Made by a program: the position numbers and the translations under genes. DNA of 64,000 nucleotides from an uncultured Eubacteriales bacterium (GTDB taxonomy: Bacteria; Bacillota; Clostridia; Lachnospirales; Lachnospiraceae), in contig OMWY01000002.1 of the NCBI GenBank assembly GCA_900314885.1, forward strand, positions 62,001-126,000. The letters are read 5' to 3'. This document shows positions 15,630 through 24,389 of this stretch, piece by piece; the first letter of the stretch is position 1; each line of letters opens with the position of its first letter. A model generated the notes under the pieces. That model made no database searches. It was not told the origin of the DNA and saw only the letters and a program-made list of their open reading frames with translations.

Positions 15630-17316
15630 AATTGCGGCGCGAAAGCATTTGAAATTTACCTCTATAAAGGCCATTATTGTGAGTATGCTTATTATTGCGG
15701 GTATTTATATTCTGAATACCGGAATGATGGATTTTACCGAACAGGGTACTATTGCCTACTTAAGCGACGAATGGAATCTTAGCAGTGAAAATACCTTTTT
15801 AAATAATATTACTACTGATGAGATAGATGATTATATAAGGAATAAGGCTAAACCCGGAGATAAGGTGACAATAACATCCAGAATGCCTGACGAGGGACAA
15901 AATACAGCTCCGACAATAAAGCTTCATGTTGTAAACCTGCCTTATAAGGTATACTATAATAATAACCTTATTACCGATGACAGCATGCGCTATGTAAAGA
16001 AAAATATTTATCTTGGTGAACGGACGACCTACGTCGGACTCCCGTCATCGGCTGCGGGGCGGGATGTCAGTATTGCCTTTTTTATCAGGGAAAATAATCA
16101 TAATTCAAGACTGTTTACGCCAATATGGGGAAATTCCGAGGACTTGTTTTTCCGATTTATTTCGGATAATGTTTTTGCCATATCAATAGGAATATTTTTA
16201 TTTGTATTCGGAATACTTTTCTTTACGATAAGTCTCTTCATCCTTCCCGCGATGAGAAAGGTAAGCGAATTAATATATTCATCACTTTTGTGCGTAAATA
16301 TTGGACTTTATATTTTATCGGACGCTTCTATATTAAAAATGTTCCTCGATACGGAATTATGTGATGCCCTGTACGTAGTTTCTGTATTTACTTATGTGCC
16401 GCTTATCTGCCTGCTGTTACACGCAATTTATCCTTACAAAATAAAATCGGCGCTTGGTATAACAGCAATTATCGCGGCAGTTTCAAACGGAATTCTTATA
16501 CTCCTGCATTTTTGTGGGGTATTATTTATAGACCAGACTTTTGGATTAACATATATTATAGAAGTGGCTCTCATTGTCGTACAGATAATTACTATCAACA
16601 GAGAAGGGCTCATCAGCTGGAGGTCTGAGACAGCAGGTTCACTTGAACTAAAGGCTATAATAGTTCTTGAAGCTTTAGATATGATTGAGCCGATACCTGA
16701 AATTCTCTCTTATGCGTATGTTGATGTAAATGTTACCATAAAATTAATTGGTCCTGCTATTTTCGCGGCTCTGACAGCATATAATAATCTCACCTATTTG
16801 TCAGACGCCTATGTAAACGGAACGGCCTATACCAAGCTAAAGCGCCTTGCCTACAGGGATGAACTGACGGGGCTTGCGAACCGGGCGACCTTTGATAAGC
16901 TAATGAATAAATTCGCGAAAACGGATGAAGATTATCTTATCATGTCAATTGACTTGAATGATCTGAAGAAGATTAATGACAATTACGGTCATGTTCGCGG
17001 CGACGAATACATTAAGAAGTTCGGGAAAATACTTGATGAGACCTTCAGCGCTTATGGAACCTGCGCAAGGACAGGCGGCGATGAATTCGTGGTCATGTCA
17101 ACGATGCTTTCCGATGAAAAAGCGTACTCACTCTCTGAATCACTTCGTCAGAAAATGAGCACGCTGTCACGTAAGAATGATAAACCATACAGCGTTGCCA
17201 TAGGCTGGGCCTTCCGCCATGAGAGGGGATACAATGATCCCCATGAAATTTACCTGCTCGCCGATAACCGAATGTACGACAATAAGCGGATGATAAAAGG
17301 TGGAGAAGCCCGATAA
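15619..17316 (+). CDS. Membrane diguanylate cyclase with extracytoplasmic sensor (DGC 2)
   Basis: 565 aa. Same plan as DGC 1: N-terminal helix (IIVSMLIIAGIYILNTG), outside domain (about 40-170), about seven helices (185-400), and a GGDEF domain with DELTGLANRATFD, DLNDLKKINDNYGHVRGDEY and ARTGGDEF. There is no RxxD I-site (SAYG). It lies inside the end of DGC 1. The ATG at 15619 has GGAG at a 6-nt spacing; an ATG at 15607 adds four residues and has no SD. AT-richer than its neighbours. The ligand of the outside domain is unknown. Confidence 0.86.
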   Translation: MGTEIAARKHLKFTSIKAIIVSMLIIAGIYILNTGMMDFTEQGTIAYLSDEWNLSSENTFLNNITTDEIDDYIRNKAKPGDKVTITSRMPDEGQNTAPTIKLHVVNLPYKVYYNNNLITDDSMRYVKKNIYLGERTTYVGLPSSAAGRDVSIAFFIRENNHNSRLFTPIWGNSEDLFFRFISDNVFAISIGIFLFVFGILFFTISLFILPAMRKVSELIYSSLLCVNIGLYILSDASILKMFLDTELCDALYVVSVFTYVPLICLLLHAIYPYKIKSALGITAIIAAVSNGILILLHFCGVLFIDQTFGLTYIIEVALIVVQIITINREGLISWRSETAGSLELKAIIVLEALDMIEPIPEILSYAYVDVNVTIKLIGPAIFAALTAYNNLTYLSDAYVNGTAYTKLKRLAYRDELTGLANRATFDKLMNKFAKTDEDYLIMSIDLNDLKKINDNYGHVRGDEYIKKFGKILDETFSAYGTCARTGGDEFVVMSTMLSDEKAYSLSESLRQKMSTLSRKNDKPYSVAIGWAFRHERGYNDPHEIYLLADNRMYDNKRMIKGGEAR

Positions 17317-17335
17317 CGCGCCAAACCACTTTTAT

Positions 17336-17407
17336 GGGGACATACTCAGCTTAAAAAATATTAACAAGCGTAGCGAAGTTAATAGGTTTTTATGCTGGTG
17401 TGTCCCC
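17336..17407. repeat. 72-nt imperfect palindrome (REP-like), GGGGACA...TGTCCCC
   Basis: GGGGACA (17336) and TGTCCCC (17401-17407) are the outer arms. Inside, CAGC/GCTG and TTAAC/GTTAA pairs extend a nearly full-length stem, with GCGTAGCG (17368-17375) at the tip. It lies between the convergent DGC 2 and pyrI genes and ends next to the pyrI stop, so it could serve as a bidirectional terminator. The element at 62204-62275 has the same length and central octamer. Confidence 0.75.
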
Positions 17408-17833
17408 TTACCTCTCTAACGCGGTTTCGCAATATACGCACCTATAAGTCTTATTCGCCCTGTCTGTTAACTTGAATACATGGTGAAGTCCGCGCTCCTC
17501 AGTAGTGATGCAGCGCGGATTTTTGCATTTAAATACATCACTCACAAGCTCAGGCAGGTCAGGCCTTTTCTTGTCAATTATCGCCCCGTTTTTAATAATG
17601 TTAATTGTGATATTATCACCGAACATAGATAATATGTCGAGGTTTATTTTGTCGGACAGGCCTTCAATTTTAATTATATCCTTCTTACCCATCTTTGAGC
17701 TTTTAGCATTCTGAATAATAGCGACACTGTTTGCGTAGTGGTCAAGGCCAAGGTAGCCGTATATTTTAATCGCAAGTCCGGCCGGAATATGGTCTATAAC
17801 GTATCCGGAATCAAGTCCGCTTATATTTAACAT
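17408..17833 (-). CDS. pyrI: Aspartate carbamoyltransferase regulatory subunit
   Basis: 141 aa. The N-terminal allosteric domain has IDHIPAGLAIKIYGYLGL; the C-terminal zinc domain has four Cys in CKNPRC and CVYC. It binds nucleotides (CTP/ATP in E. coli) and modulates PyrB. It follows pyrB by 12 bases on the minus strand, the normal pyrBI arrangement. Confidence 0.96.
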   Translation of the reverse strand: MLNISGLDSGYVIDHIPAGLAIKIYGYLGLDHYANSVAIIQNAKSSKMGKKDIIKIEGLSDKINLDILSMFGDNITINIIKNGAIIDKKRPDLPELVSDVFKCKNPRCITTEERGLHHVFKLTDRANKTYRCVYCETALER

Positions 17834-17845
17834 ATTTTTCCTCCC

Positions 17846-18766
17846 TTATCTCATACCTAATAACTTAAGAATAATCGCCTGGCGGACATAAACCGCAAGC
17901 TTCGCCTGGGTGAAATACTGAGCTCTCGGGTCATCATCGACCTCCGGAGCGATTTCATTTACACGAGGAAGCGGATGGAGAATTAAGAGATCCTTCTTAG
18001 CCTTAGCGAGCTTCCCCTCGTCCAAAATATAGGTATCGCGAAGTCTGATATAATCAGCCTCGTTAAAGAATCTCTCCTGCTGAACCCTGGTCATATAGAG
18101 GATATCGAGATCCGGAAGAGCCTCCTCAAGAGAACGTGTCTCGGTATATGTGCAGTGATTCCTCTCAAGCACCTCATTTTTAACATAATCCGGTAATTTT
18201 AATTCATCAGGTGATATGAGTACGAAATGGAACCCCGTGTAGCGAACGAGCTCATTTATAAGAGAATGAACCGTACGGCCGAACTTGAGATCGCCGCAGA
18301 AGCCTATGGTCATGTCGGCGAGCTGTCCCTTAAGCTCCTTGATTGTAAAAATATCCGCAAAGGTCTGCGTAGGGTGATTGTGACCACCATCGCCGGCGTT
18401 TATTATCGGGATGCGTGAGTAGCGGCTCGCCACATACGGAGCGCCTTCCTTTGGATGCCTCATGGCGCAGATATCGGCGTACGAAGAAACGATGCGGATA
18501 GTGTCGGCGACCGTTTCCCCTTTAGATACGGAGCTGTCTTTGGCCGAAGAAAAACCGAGTGCATTGCCGCCCATATTCATCATCGCTGCTTCGAATGAAA
18601 GGCGGGTCCTTGTACTCGGTTCATAAAATAAAGTGGCTATTTTCTTCCCACGGCAAAGATCACTGTAATCTGAGGGATTAGTGTAGATATCGTGCGCGAG
18701 AGAAAGAATGTCATTTGTCTCTTCAACTGAAAAATCAAGCGGACTGATAAGATGTCTCATTTTCAC
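17846..18766 (-). CDS. pyrB: Aspartate carbamoyltransferase catalytic subunit
   Basis: 306 aa. The carbamoyl-phosphate loop [13 protein letters not shown] lies near residues 49-61; [27 protein letters not shown] and HPLPRVNEI are the other signatures. It condenses carbamoyl phosphate and aspartate in pyrimidine synthesis, forming the PyrB-PyrI holoenzyme with the next gene. SD AAGGAG sits before its ATG (complement of CTCCTTT at 18767-18773). The promoter is divergent from the hydratase gene; the leader is about 30 nt, too short for a PyrR-type attenuator. Confidence 0.97.
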   Translation of the reverse strand: MKMRHLISPLDFSVEETNDILSLAHDIYTNPSDYSDLCRGKKIATLFYEPSTRTRLSFEAAMMNMGGNALGFSSAKDSSVSKGETVADTIRIVSSYADICAMRHPKEGAPYVASRYSRIPIINAGDGGHNHPTQTFADIFTIKELKGQLADMTIGFCGDLKFGRTVHSLINELVRYTGFHFVLISPDELKLPDYVKNEVLERNHCTYTETRSLEEALPDLDILYMTRVQQERFFNEADYIRLRDTYILDEGKLAKAKKDLLILHPLPRVNEIAPEVDDDPRAQYFTQAKLAVYVRQAIILKLLGMR

Positions 18767-18801
18767 TCCTTTTTAAATGAATGATTGTCTAAACCTTTAC
18801 T

Positions 18802-18830
18802 ATGATACACTGTCTGACAAATAAAATCAA
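18802..18830 (-). promoter_or_regulatory. pyrBI promoter
   Basis: On the minus strand: TTGATT (complement of 18825-18830), 17-bp spacer, TATCAT (complement of 18802-18807). It lies about 35 bases upstream of the pyrB start codon. Confidence 0.7.
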
Positions 18831-18858
18831 GTGTCTTTTAAAAATCCGTTTAATAATC

Positions 18859-18887
18859 TTGATAAATCATTCAAAGTAGGGTATTAT
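18859..18887 (+). promoter_or_regulatory. Promoter of the hydratase gene
   Basis: TTGATA (18859-18864), 17-bp spacer, TATTAT (18882-18887), about 30 bases before the start codon at 18918. Back-to-back with the pyrB promoter; the two -35 boxes are only 28 bases apart. Confidence 0.7.
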
Positions 18888-18917
18888 TGTTATAAAAAGA
18901 AGAAAACGGAGGGAACT

Positions 18918-21194
18918 ATGGTTACATTAAGCGAAACACCGGTCTATGTAGTTGACGGTGAGGTTATCAAGGCTGACAAGGACGCGACGTCTGTCCTTGC
19001 GGGCAAGGGCATCACGGGGGATACCAAGGCTGAAGCTACTAAGGGCACGATGGCCTATAAGATTCTTAAGAGCCATAACTTAGGGGAAAGCATGGATGAC
19101 CTTAAGATAAGGTTTGACTGCCTCGTGTCACACGATATTACTTATGTAGGAATTATCCAGACGGCTATAGCGTCGGGACTCACATCATTTCCAATTCCAT
19201 ACGCTCTTACGAACTGCCACAACTCCCTGTGCGCGGTGGGCGGCACCATCAACGAGGATGACCATGTGTTTGGACTCTCTGCCGCGAAGAAGTTCGGAGG
19301 TGAGTACGTACCGGCGAATCTCGCTGTCATTCACCAGTTCGCAAGAGAAGAGCTTGCCGGTGGCGGGAAAATGATCCTCGGGTCCGACAGCCATACCAGA
19401 TACGGAGCCCTTGGCACCATGGCAATCGGCGAAGGTGGCCCGGAGCTTGTTAAGCAGCTCCTTAAGCAGACCTACGATATACCGAGACCTAAGGTTGTGA
19501 ATATTCATCTCACCGGTTCGCTTATTCCGGGAGTAGGGCCTCAGGATGTCGCCCTTGCCATAATCGGCGCTGTATTTAAGAACGGCTATGTAAATAACGC
19601 AGTCTGTGAATTTACAGGCGACGGAGTGAAGAGTCTCACTGCCGATGAGAGAATCGGAATCGACGTTATGACTACGGAGACAACCTGCCTCTCATCAATC
19701 TGGGAGACAGACAGCGAGATAGAGAGGTTTTACGAGATTCATGGAAGGAAGGGCGATTACAAGGAACTTAAGCCTGACAGGGTGGCATACTACGATGGTC
19801 TTGTTGAGGTCGACCTCTCTAAGGTCCGTCCAATGATAGCCATGCCTTTTCATCCAAGCTGCACCTACACGATAGATGAAGTAAGGAAGAACCCTTACGA
19901 TATCTGCAAGGAAGTCGAGGAAAGGGCGAAGGTAAGCTTCGGCGACCAGGTAAATTATAAGCTCACCGACCATATTATCGCGGGAAAGCTCTGCGTAGAT
20001 CAGGGCGAAATAGCGGGCTGCGCAGGCGGTGGCTTTGAAAATATCTGCGCCGCAGCGGATATCTTAAAGGGCAAGTTTGTCGGAAATGGCAAGTTTAACC
20101 TTAACGTATACCCTGCGAGTCAACCTGTCATGATGGAGCTGGTTAAGAATGGCGTAGCGGCAACCATCATGGAGTCCGGCGCCGTATTTAAACCGGCCTT
20201 CTGCGGCCCATGCTTCGGAGCGGGAGATGTACCGGCTAACAATGCGTTTTCAATAAGACACTCAACTAGGAACTTCCCTAATCGTGAAGGCAGTAAGCCG
20301 GGTAAGGGACAGATTGCTTCCGTAGGCCTCATGGACGCGAGAAGCATTGCGGCTACAGCCGCGAATAAGGGTGTCCTCACACCGGCTACGGATTTTGATG
20401 TAGACTACGAGAAGCGGTCATATCATTTTGATGAAAATATCTATAAGAACAGGGTATACAATGGTATCGGTAAGCCTGACAGCGACGCTGAGCTTATCTA
20501 CGGACCGAATATAGTTCCATGGCCTAAGATGGAGAAGCTCGCCGACGATGTTTTACTGAAGGTGGTTTCTGAGATTCATGACCCTGTAACCACAACAGAC
20601 GAGCTCATTCCTTCGGGCGAGACAAGCTCATATCGTTCGAATCCTCTGGGACTTGCTGAGTTCACTCTCTCAAGGAAGGATCCGGAGTACGTAGGCGAGG
20701 CGAAGAAGGTTCGTGCCCTGGAAGAGATGAGGCTTTCCGGAAATGTGCCGACAGGCGATGGTATAGATATTGCGGTTGAGGCTCTTAAGAAGGCTTGTCC
20801 GTCATTTGATATTAAAAATGTCGAGATAGGAAGTACGATTTACGCTGTGAAGCCGGGCGATGGTTCTGCACGTGAGCAGGCAGCGAGCTGCCAGAGAGTT
20901 TTGGGAGCTCTTGCGAATATAGCAAGATCATACGCTACGAAGCGCTATCGTTCCAATGTCATGAACTGGGGCATGATACCGTTTATTTACACTGATGAGA
21001 TTCCGTTTAAGAAGGGAAGCTTCATCTATGTGAAGAACGCGAGAAAATATGTGCTTGAAGGCGCGTCTAAGGTGCCTGCGATTGCTGTAACTGATGGCGT
21101 TGTTAAGGATATAGAGCTTTCGCTCGGCGAGATGACGGAAGAAGAACGTGAAATAATTGCGGCGGGCTGTCTTATTAATTACAACAACCGCTAA
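18918..21194 (+). CDS. Aconitase-superfamily hydratase, substrate unknown
   Basis: 758 aa, single polypeptide. Aconitase/IPM isomerase motifs are readable: LGSDSHTRYGALGTMAIGEG, GCAGGGFENICAAADIL (likely first cluster Cys), and FCGPCFGAG with the paired cluster Cys; a swivel-like C-terminal domain follows from about residue 560. Hydro-lyases of this type bind one [4Fe-4S]. It is longer than LeuC and shorter than AcnA, and the N-terminus (SETPVYVVDGEVIKADK) is not that of citrate aconitase. Members in Clostridia are usually labelled only hydratase. The ATG at 18918 follows GGAGGG; upstream in-frame codons lie over the promoter. The neighbours do not reveal its pathway. Confidence 0.82.
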   Translation: MVTLSETPVYVVDGEVIKADKDATSVLAGKGITGDTKAEATKGTMAYKILKSHNLGESMDDLKIRFDCLVSHDITYVGIIQTAIASGLTSFPIPYALTNCHNSLCAVGGTINEDDHVFGLSAAKKFGGEYVPANLAVIHQFAREELAGGGKMILGSDSHTRYGALGTMAIGEGGPELVKQLLKQTYDIPRPKVVNIHLTGSLIPGVGPQDVALAIIGAVFKNGYVNNAVCEFTGDGVKSLTADERIGIDVMTTETTCLSSIWETDSEIERFYEIHGRKGDYKELKPDRVAYYDGLVEVDLSKVRPMIAMPFHPSCTYTIDEVRKNPYDICKEVEERAKVSFGDQVNYKLTDHIIAGKLCVDQGEIAGCAGGGFENICAAADILKGKFVGNGKFNLNVYPASQPVMMELVKNGVAATIMESGAVFKPAFCGPCFGAGDVPANNAFSIRHSTRNFPNREGSKPGKGQIASVGLMDARSIAATAANKGVLTPATDFDVDYEKRSYHFDENIYKNRVYNGIGKPDSDAELIYGPNIVPWPKMEKLADDVLLKVVSEIHDPVTTTDELIPSGETSSYRSNPLGLAEFTLSRKDPEYVGEAKKVRALEEMRLSGNVPTGDGIDIAVEALKKACPSFDIKNVEIGSTIYAVKPGDGSAREQAASCQRVLGALANIARSYATKRYRSNVMNWGMIPFIYTDEIPFKKGSFIYVKNARKYVLEGASKVPAIAVTDGVVKDIELSLGEMTEEEREIIAAGCLINYNNR

Positions 21195-21225
21195 GTAAAA
21201 CATACAGTAACAGGAGGACAAGGGT

Positions 21226-21789
21226 ATGAAAAAACAGGATGTCATTGAGACAAACGGAAAGGCATTTACGGTAATCGCTGTTTCGGACAGCGATGTAGAT
21301 GAAGGACATGCGGAGGGCATCACTCATTTTTCCATAGATTCGAACCATAACCTTAAGCGCGAAGGCGTAAGGACTACCTATTCGGGTGGCATCGTAGTCG
21401 CTCTTGGCGAAGCCGATATGAAGGACGATGAGATGGAGGCGCTTCGCAGGAGCGAAGATGACAATCCTCTCGCCGAGAACCTGAAGAAGCTTGAGGACCT
21501 TGTCACGAGTACTGTAAATGATAAGCTTCCGTCACTTGCGAAATTCCTTAATCGTAAGGAGGATGAGGAATTATTCTGCTTTGAATACAAGGAAGTTCTC
21601 GAATTTGTATTTGAGGGCGGTAAAATGACCGCCATGGTCGATCACAGCAGGGATATGTACCGCATCAGAAAGAATCTCGAATACGGCCTGCGTGATTTGA
21701 AGAGCCGCCATGATGTAAACTCGATAAGGCACTTCGTGAAGTCAATCATGGTCTGCGAATATAACGAAAAATGGGTAACTAAGAGGTAA
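21226..21789 (+). CDS. Conserved-looking acidic protein, unknown function
   Basis: 187 aa, not recognised. No membrane segment or signal. The N-terminal half looks beta-rich (GKAFTVIAVSDSDVD, SGGIVVALGEAD), the middle is acidic and helical, and the C-terminal part is charged and helical with MVDHSRDMYRIRKNLEYGL. Good SD (AGGAGG at 21211-21216). It lies 31 bases after the hydratase and one base before rimO, so it is probably co-transcribed with both. Confidence 0.7.
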   Translation: MKKQDVIETNGKAFTVIAVSDSDVDEGHAEGITHFSIDSNHNLKREGVRTTYSGGIVVALGEADMKDDEMEALRRSEDDNPLAENLKKLEDLVTSTVNDKLPSLAKFLNRKEDEELFCFEYKEVLEFVFEGGKMTAMVDHSRDMYRIRKNLEYGLRDLKSRHDVNSIRHFVKSIMVCEYNEKWVTKR

Positions 21790-21790
21790 T

Positions 21791-23170
21791 ATGAACGTAT
21801 ATCTGGAGTCGCTCGGATGCGACAAGAATCTTGTGGATTCCGAAATTATGCTTGGTCTTATGGATAAGGCAGGGCTTACAATTACAAATGACCCTGCCGA
21901 TGCTGATATAGCAGTGATAAACACCTGCTGCTTTATCGGCGATGCCAAGGAAGAAAGCATAGAGCGGATCATTTCTATCGGCGAGTATAAGAAAAATGGC
22001 AGACTGAAGGGCATAATCGCTACCGGGTGTCTCGCGGAGCGCTATGCCGATGAGATGAAGGCAGAGCTTCCTGAAGTTGATGTAGTGATTGGTACCACCG
22101 GGTATTCTAAAATCGTTGATGCTATCAAGGAGATTACAAATGGCGATACAAGCGCGAATATAACTCCCGATAAGAATATTCTGCCCGGCGGCGAGGAAGC
22201 CCGTGTCGTTCCCGCAGGCGAGGTTTCGTCCTATATTAAGATTGCCGAGGGCTGTGACAAGCGCTGTACCTACTGTATTATCCCTTACGTAAGAGGAAAT
22301 TACAGGAGCCTTCCGATGGAAGTAATCGTAGACGAAGCGACTAAGCTTGCTGCCCAGGGCACGAAGGAACTGATTCTTGTCGCCCAGGAGACTACCCTCT
22401 ACGGGACGGATATTTATGGCCACAAGGCTCTCCCTGAGCTTTTGGGTAAGCTTTCTGCTATTAACGGTATAGAGTGGATCAGGCTTCTCTACTGCTATCC
22501 TGAAGAGATAGACGACAGCCTTATTAAGGCAATCAAGGAAAACCCTAAGGTCTGTCACTATCTCGATATGCCCATCCAGCATTCAGAGGACCGTATATTG
22601 AAGAAAATGGGCCGCAGAACGAACAAAGCGGAGTTGAAATCCCGTATAGCGAAGCTTCGGTCTGAGATTCCGGATATAGCCTTAAGAACCACCCTTATGA
22701 CAGGCTTTCCGGGAGAGACCGAGGAAGAATATGAGGCGATGTATAATTTTGTAAATGAGACGGAATTCGACCGTCTCGGTGTTTTCGCCTATTCCCGCGA
22801 GGAAGGTACGCCTGCGGCTGAGTTCCCTGACCAGGTGCCGTCTGAGATAAGTAACAAGCGCCGTGACGAGCTTATGGAGCTTGCCTCGGCGATTTCAGCC
22901 GATAAAAATGAGGCTCGTGTCGGTAAGGTCTATACAGTAATGGTCGAGGGAAGCGTTCCTGACGATAACGATAATGTATACGCCTTTAACGATATAATTG
23001 AGGCTAACGGAGAAGGAAAAATTGTGTATGCCGCAAGAACCTACATGGACGCTCCTTCTGTCGATGGTCTTGTATTTTTCGTCTCTGACGAAGAGATAAT
23101 GAGCGGCGCATTCGCGAAAGTAAAAATTACAGCCGCTTCAGAATATGATCTTTATGGAGAATTAATATGA
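21791..23170 (+). CDS. rimO: Ribosomal protein S12 methylthiotransferase RimO
   Basis: 459 aa. The N-terminal UPF0004 domain has the Cys ligands of the second cluster (LGCDKNLVDSE, NTCCFIGDAKEESI, ATGCLAERY). The radical SAM core has CDKRCTYCIIP, and a TRAM domain closes the protein. LESLGCDKNLVDSE and IRLLYCYPEEI favour RimO over MiaB. It adds a methylthio group to an Asp of S12. It overlaps pgsA by four bases (ATGA), the order common in Clostridia. Confidence 0.95.
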   Translation: MNVYLESLGCDKNLVDSEIMLGLMDKAGLTITNDPADADIAVINTCCFIGDAKEESIERIISIGEYKKNGRLKGIIATGCLAERYADEMKAELPEVDVVIGTTGYSKIVDAIKEITNGDTSANITPDKNILPGGEEARVVPAGEVSSYIKIAEGCDKRCTYCIIPYVRGNYRSLPMEVIVDEATKLAAQGTKELILVAQETTLYGTDIYGHKALPELLGKLSAINGIEWIRLLYCYPEEIDDSLIKAIKENPKVCHYLDMPIQHSEDRILKKMGRRTNKAELKSRIAKLRSEIPDIALRTTLMTGFPGETEEEYEAMYNFVNETEFDRLGVFAYSREEGTPAAEFPDQVPSEISNKRRDELMELASAISADKNEARVGKVYTVMVEGSVPDDNDNVYAFNDIIEANGEGKIVYAARTYMDAPSVDGLVFFVSDEEIMSGAFAKVKITAASEYDLYGELI

Positions 23171-23706
23171 ACCTGCCAAATAAAATAACTATATTCCGTG
23201 TCATCATGATTCCTTTTTTCGTGATTTTCATGCTTGTACCCGGAATTCCCTACTCGAATATTATCGCTGAGGTAATATTTATCGTAGCTTCACTGTCTGA
23301 TATGGTTGACGGTAGGATTGCGCGAAAATATAACTTAATAACGGATTTTGGAAAATTTATGGATCCGCTTGCTGATAAGCTCCTTACCTGCTCGGCCTTT
23401 ATCTGTTTTGTAGAGAAGGGGCTTCTTCCTGCCTGGATTGTAATTATTATTATAAGCCGTGAGTTTATCATAAGCGGGTTCAGACTTATTGCCTCGGATA
23501 ATGGCATCGTAATAGCGGCCAGCATGTGGGGCAAGGTAAAGACTACCTTCCAGATGATAATGTGCGTCCTTCTTATTTTACACCTTGATAACCCGGTATA
23601 TCATGTATTTGAACTGATATTTATTTATGGAGCCCTCATCCTTACCGTGGTATCACTGATAGATTATCTGGTAAAGAATAAGGGCGTAATTAAGAGTTAC
23701 AAGTAA
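23167..23706 (+). CDS. pgsA: CDP-diacylglycerol-glycerol-3-phosphate 3-phosphatidyltransferase
   Basis: 179 aa, 4-6 membrane helices. The CDP-alcohol phosphatidyltransferase motif DG-x2-AR-x8-G-x3-D-x3-D is exact in DGRIARKYNLITDFGKFMDP...D. It makes phosphatidylglycerophosphate at the membrane. The start overlaps the rimO stop (ATGA). Confidence 0.93.
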   Translation: MNLPNKITIFRVIMIPFFVIFMLVPGIPYSNIIAEVIFIVASLSDMVDGRIARKYNLITDFGKFMDPLADKLLTCSAFICFVEKGLLPAWIVIIIISREFIISGFRLIASDNGIVIAASMWGKVKTTFQMIMCVLLILHLDNPVYHVFELIFIYGALILTVVSLIDYLVKNKGVIKSYK

Positions 23707-23716
23707 GCTGATTAAC

Positions 23717-23840
23717 AGTGCCTGGTCCCGTAAAATTTATCTAAACTGCGAAGCAGTTTTGAAAAATTTTATGGTACCTATTGTCGTAGAGAGGGACCCG
23801 CGGCGAAGCCGTGGGAGAGTTGGCTACGACTAAAGGGCAC
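23717..23840. repeat. Nested palindrome cluster between pgsA and pncC
   Basis: Three levels of pairing are visible: a long hairpin at 23724-23778 (TAAAATTT/AAATTTTA, AAACTGC-GAA-GCAGTTT), a GC-rich hairpin CCCGCGGC-GAA-GCCGTGGG at 23797-23815, and arms enclosing the latter (GTCGTAG at 23783, CTACGAC at 23824). GTGCC (23718) and GGCAC (23836) could close the whole. There is no clear U-run. The GAA triloops recall the hairpins after cheW. Confidence 0.65.
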
Positions 23841-23858
23841 GGGAAGATAGGAGAAATT

Positions 23859-24344
23859 TTGGTAAATAAAGCTAGTAAATTAGTAGAGGACCTTGCGGAA
23901 AATAAATTGACCGTAGCGGCAGCGGAATCCTGCACAGGCGGACTGATAGCAAGTGAAATAATATCCATTCCCGGCGCATCGGAGGTCCTTAACGAAAGCT
24001 TCATAACATACTCAAACGAAGCGAAGAGTACCCTCATAGGTGTCGATCCCTGTGCTATAGAAAAATACGGAGTCGTAAGCGCTGAAGTCGCAAGGGAAAT
24101 GAGCCGCATGGCAGCAATCAGGGCTAATGCCGACCTTGGCATATCGTCGACCGGAATCGCCGGACCCGACGGTGGCACCGAGAAAACCCCTGTAGGTACG
24201 GTATTTATAAGCGCCTCACTTAAAACAGATGACGGCTTCAGGACAGAAGTAAAAGAACTCCACCTAACAGGCGACAGAAACGAAGTAAGAGCCAAGGCGG
24301 CAGATGAAGCCATAGATCTTGCGACAGCATGTATACCAAAATAA
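23859..24344 (+). CDS. pncC: CinA C-terminal-type nicotinamide-nucleotide amidase
   Basis: 161 aa from the TTG start. VAAAESCTGGLIASEIISIPGAS and GIAGPDGGTEKTPVGTVFIS are the family signatures. PncC hydrolyses NMN to nicotinate mononucleotide in pyridine nucleotide salvage. I chose the TTG at 23859, which has AGGAG five bases upstream and gives the usual family length (about 160-165 aa); an in-frame GTG at 23811 lies inside a hairpin and would add 16 unlikely residues. The N-terminal competence domain of full CinA is absent. Confidence 0.85.
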   Translation: MVNKASKLVEDLAENKLTVAAAESCTGGLIASEIISIPGASEVLNESFITYSNEAKSTLIGVDPCAIEKYGVVSAEVAREMSRMAAIRANADLGISSTGIAGPDGGTEKTPVGTVFISASLKTDDGFRTEVKELHLTGDRNEVRAKAADEAIDLATACIPK

Positions 24345-24370
24345 TCTCCGGATAACGGAGGTTATTTTTG
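24341..24370 (+). terminator. Terminator after pncC
   Basis: ATAATCTCCG and CGGAGGTTAT form a 10-bp stem with a G-T pair and a 5-nt loop, followed by TTTTTG. The pncC stop codon is within the left arm. Confidence 0.75.
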
Positions 24371-24389
24371 TAGTTTAAGGAGGCATTCT

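Noticed and set aside
18767..18830. PyrR-type attenuator before pyrB
   Set aside because: The predicted pyrB transcript has only about 30 nt of leader, too short for the anti-antiterminator structure.
21779..22582. 267-codon minus-strand ORF opposite rimO
   Set aside because: Shadow of the radical SAM gene; motif-bearing frame is on the plus strand.
23811..23858. Longer pncC from a GTG at 23811
   Set aside because: The start would sit in a hairpin arm; the TTG at 23859 has a proper SD and gives the family length.
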